A stretch of DNA of 23,544 nucleotides, taken from Clostridia bacterium. Lineage in GTDB: Bacteria; Bacillota; Clostridia; Oscillospirales; CAG-272. The notes beneath the pieces are model-generated. The model was given only the letters and a program-made list of their open reading frames with translations, was not told where the DNA came from and searched no databases. This document shows, in pieces, positions 22,065 through 23,544 of this stretch. The stretch's first letter is position 1, and every line of letters starts with the position of its first letter. A program made the position numbers and the translations under genes. Location of the stretch: contig CAAGDE010000028.1 in the NCBI GenBank assembly GCA_900768535.1, positions 1 to 23,544 of the forward strand. Direction: 5' to 3'.

Positions 22065-22598
22065 ATGCCCAGCAATTCCATTCTGGAGAAAAAGCAGCAG
22101 GTCGTTGCCGATCTTGCGGCGCAGATTAAGGATTCGGCGGCGGGCGTCATCGTGAACTATCAGGGTATCACGGTTGACACCGACACCGCAATGCGGAAAG
22201 AACTCCGCACGGCAGGCGTGAAGTACCTTGTTTCCAAGAACACGCTGACCGGCAGAGCCTGCGACGAAGTCGGCTATGGCTCGCTAAAGGAGCATCTGAA
22301 CGGCATGACCGCAATCGCGATCAGCAAGGACGATCCGGTCGCCGCCGCAAAGATTCTCAAAAAATATGCGGATAAGGTCGAAAGCTTCAACATCCTCGCC
22401 GGCTATGTGGACGGCGAAGTCATTGATGCCGCAACGGTCAACAACCTGGCGGACATCCCGTCCAAGGAGACACTTATCGCAAAACTCCTCGGTTCTATCC
22501 GTTCCCCGCTGTTCAGCTTTGCTTACGCACTGCAGGCAGTGGTCGACAAGAACGGCGAGGCGGCTCCCGCAGAGGAAGCGGCTCCTGCCGAGGCTTGA
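22065..22598 (+). CDS. rplJ: 50S ribosomal protein L10
   Basis: The product is 177 residues, normal for L10. It forms the base of the ribosomal stalk, binding 23S rRNA and two or three L7/L12 dimers through its C-terminal helix. What is seen: N-terminal ILEKKQQVVADLAAQIKDSA; VIVNYQGITVDTDTAMRKEL; VSKNTLTGRACDEVG; the conserved IAISKDDPVAAAKILKKYA; and a C-terminal helix ending in an Ala/Glu-rich tail. ATG 22065 follows AGGAGG with good spacing; a GTG at 22056 overlaps that site and is unlikely. It is controlled by the L10 leader upstream. Confidence 0.97.
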   Translation: MPSNSILEKKQQVVADLAAQIKDSAAGVIVNYQGITVDTDTAMRKELRTAGVKYLVSKNTLTGRACDEVGYGSLKEHLNGMTAIAISKDDPVAAAKILKKYADKVESFNILAGYVDGEVIDAATVNNLADIPSKETLIAKLLGSIRSPLFSFAYALQAVVDKNGEAAPAEEAAPAEA

Positions 22599-22688
22599 TT
22601 CGGACTTGCTCCGATTCAAAATTCCCGTTCCATCCCCGTCCGCGTGACGGGTACACACAATCAAACATGATTTTGGAGGTATATTGAA

Positions 22689-23066
22689 ATGGCATCCGAA
22701 AAGATTACCAATATTCTGGAAGAGATCAAATCTCTCACCATTCTTGAGCTTTCCGACCTGGTGAAGGCTGTTGAAGAGGAGTTCGGCGTTTCCGCTGCTG
22801 CTCCTGTGGGCGTTGTTGCCGCTGCCGGCGCCGCTGCTCCCGCCGCTGAAGAGAAGACCGAGTTCGACGTCATCCTCGCAAGCTTCGGCGCAAAGAAGCT
22901 GGACGTCATCAAGGCTGTCCGTGAAATCACCGGTCTGGGCCTGAAGGACGCAAAGGATCTCGTTGAGGCTGCTCCGAAGCCCATCAAGGAAGGCGTTTCC
23001 AAGGACGAGGCTGAAAAGGTTAAGGCTGCTCTTACCGAAGCAGGCGCAACCGTCGAAATCAAATAA
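22689..23066 (+). CDS. rplL: 50S ribosomal protein L7/L12
   Basis: The product is 125 residues, normal size. The N-terminal dimerisation helices (ITNILEEIKSLTILELSDLVKAVEEEFGVS), an Ala/Pro-rich hinge (about residues 36-55) and the C-terminal factor-binding domain (EFDVILASFGAKKLDVIKAV, EITGLGLKDAKDLVEAAPK) are all visible. It recruits elongation factors to the ribosome. It lies 90 nt after rplJ with its own GGAGG site, and the operon ends at the terminator after it. Codon use shifts towards GCT and AAG, as expected for a highly expressed gene. Confidence 0.98.
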   Translation: MASEKITNILEEIKSLTILELSDLVKAVEEEFGVSAAAPVGVVAAAGAAAPAAEEKTEFDVILASFGAKKLDVIKAVREITGLGLKDAKDLVEAAPKPIKEGVSKDEAEKVKAALTEAGATVEIK

Positions 23067-23104
23067 TCAGGATCCCAACCGATCCGATCTGTCTCTGATA
23101 ACAG

Positions 23105-23143
23105 AGAACCGGGACTTCTCCTCAGAAGTCCCGGTTCTTTTTG
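23105..23143 (+). terminator. Intrinsic terminator of rplJ-rplL
   Basis: A perfect 15-bp stem (23105-23119 with 23124-23138), loop CCTC, followed by five T. A textbook terminator 38 nt after the rplL stop. Confidence 0.95.
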
Positions 23144-23146
23144 TGT

Positions 23147-23235
23147 GGGGGGGAAGACCTTGGAGAGAGAAGGGAACCCCTTTCGGAGGGGTTCCCTTCT
23201 CTCTCCAAACCTCTCTCATCCTTCCTGAACTTTCC
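23147..23235 (+). repeat. TTCGG-loop hairpin repeat, copy 3
   Basis: The stem is 21 bp and perfect (23161-23181 with 23187-23207) with the same TTCGG loop. The left flank GGGGAAGACCTTGG matches copy 2, and the right flank TGAACTTTCCTG resembles AGAACTTTGCTG of copy 2. The stem sequence is unrelated to copies 1 and 2 but fully paired. Confidence 0.8.
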
Positions 23236-23331
23236 TGAGCCGGGTTTGATTCAGAGTGCGTGTCAGGGTAGGTGTTACGTGGCGTTACAGGGTGCGGTCG
23301 GTTACGGAATCAAACCCGGCTCAGGAAAGTT
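23228..23331. repeat. 25-bp inverted repeat around a 54-bp spacer
   Basis: The arms at 23228-23252 and 23307-23331 are perfect complements. The spacer contains TGTTACGTGGCGTTACAGG, itself with repeated GTTAC. The left arm overlaps the tail of hairpin-repeat copy 3. No open frame of note is seen. It may be a small non-autonomous mobile element or a repeat-derived cruciform. Confidence 0.7.
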
Positions 23332-23365
23332 TCGGTTGATTGGGGCGGTTGAAATTTGTCAGACA

Positions 23366-23544
23366 GATCGGCTATCGCACCCGTTTGGTGGGCAAACGGA
23401 ACGACACATGGGTCGTTCCCTACAAACCAAAAGGGTTCGATAGCCGATCAACAAAAAAGCAACCAAACGTGTGCGATAGTAGGGAACGACCCATGTGTCG
23501 TTCCGTTTTCCTTGCCAAACGTGTGCGACAGCCGATCAACAAAA
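23366..23544. repeat. Nested palindromic repeat at window edge
   Basis: The left arm 23366-23423 and right arm 23479-23537 are inverted copies of about 58 bp with a few mismatches and one indel. Each arm has an internal small palindrome, GGAACGAC-6 nt-GTCGTTCC. Direct repeats are also present: a 19-bp unit ending in CCGATCAACAAAA at 23438-23456 and 23526-23544 (one mismatch), and CCAAACGTGTGCGA at 23463 and 23515. The element runs to the window end and is probably truncated there. No gene was seen in 23067-23544. Confidence 0.75.

Overview
The window looks like chromosome of a GC-rich anaerobic member of the Clostridia (Bacillota), probably an Oscillospirales-like gut lineage. The reasons are a Firmicutes-type L10 leader ahead of rplJ-rplL, strong GGAGG ribosome binding sites, sigma-A promoters that mostly carry an extended -10 (TGn), a CD1871A-type mini-protein gene, a DUF4358 lipoprotein gene, and dispersed hairpin repeats. 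The assignment rests on gene families and style, not on a marker comparison.

Left part. Bases 1-843 hold no gene: two GC-rich intergenic repeats, a group of hairpins ending in a terminator, and a promoter. Then comes a carbohydrate-type cluster. It has a cytosolic ceramidase-fold hydrolase (844-2319), a convergent DeoR-family regulator (2366-3142), and a tight operon of an L-fucose-isomerase-like protein, an FGGY sugar kinase and an archaeal-type triosephosphate-isomerase-like protein (3344-6840). The logic is isomerise, phosphorylate, isomerise again. The substrate is unknown, and no aldolase or transporter is present.

Middle part, minus strand (6910-14675). Read in transcription order there is an OmpR-type two-component pair (RR2-HK2), a small secreted Cys-containing helical protein with a long structured 5' leader, a second two-component pair (RR1-HK1), a DUF4358 lipoprotein, an MBOAT O-acyltransferase and a DHHW/AlgX-like protein. 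The last three look like a cell-envelope polymer O-acylation module under RR1-HK1.

Divergent from RR2 is a three-gene plus-strand operon (14835-16916): a 48-residue CD1871A-type membrane mini-protein ending in CxxC, a polytopic 4Fe-4S protein, and a TlpA/thioredoxin-like lipoprotein. The arrangement suggests a transmembrane electron relay that reduces an extracytoplasmic thioredoxin. The secreted Cys protein at 12072-12545 shares a short helical motif with the lipoprotein's middle region and may be a partner. This is the best candidate here for an under-described system.

Right part. A transposase-like relic and a DUF4190 membrane protein gene are followed by serC-serA (serine biosynthesis) behind a consensus promoter, a CDF-family cation efflux protein with Mn-type metal residues, and rplJ-rplL with promoter, L10 leader and terminator. 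Three copies of one hairpin repeat family lie between and after these genes. The right edge carries long palindromic repeats cut off by the window end.
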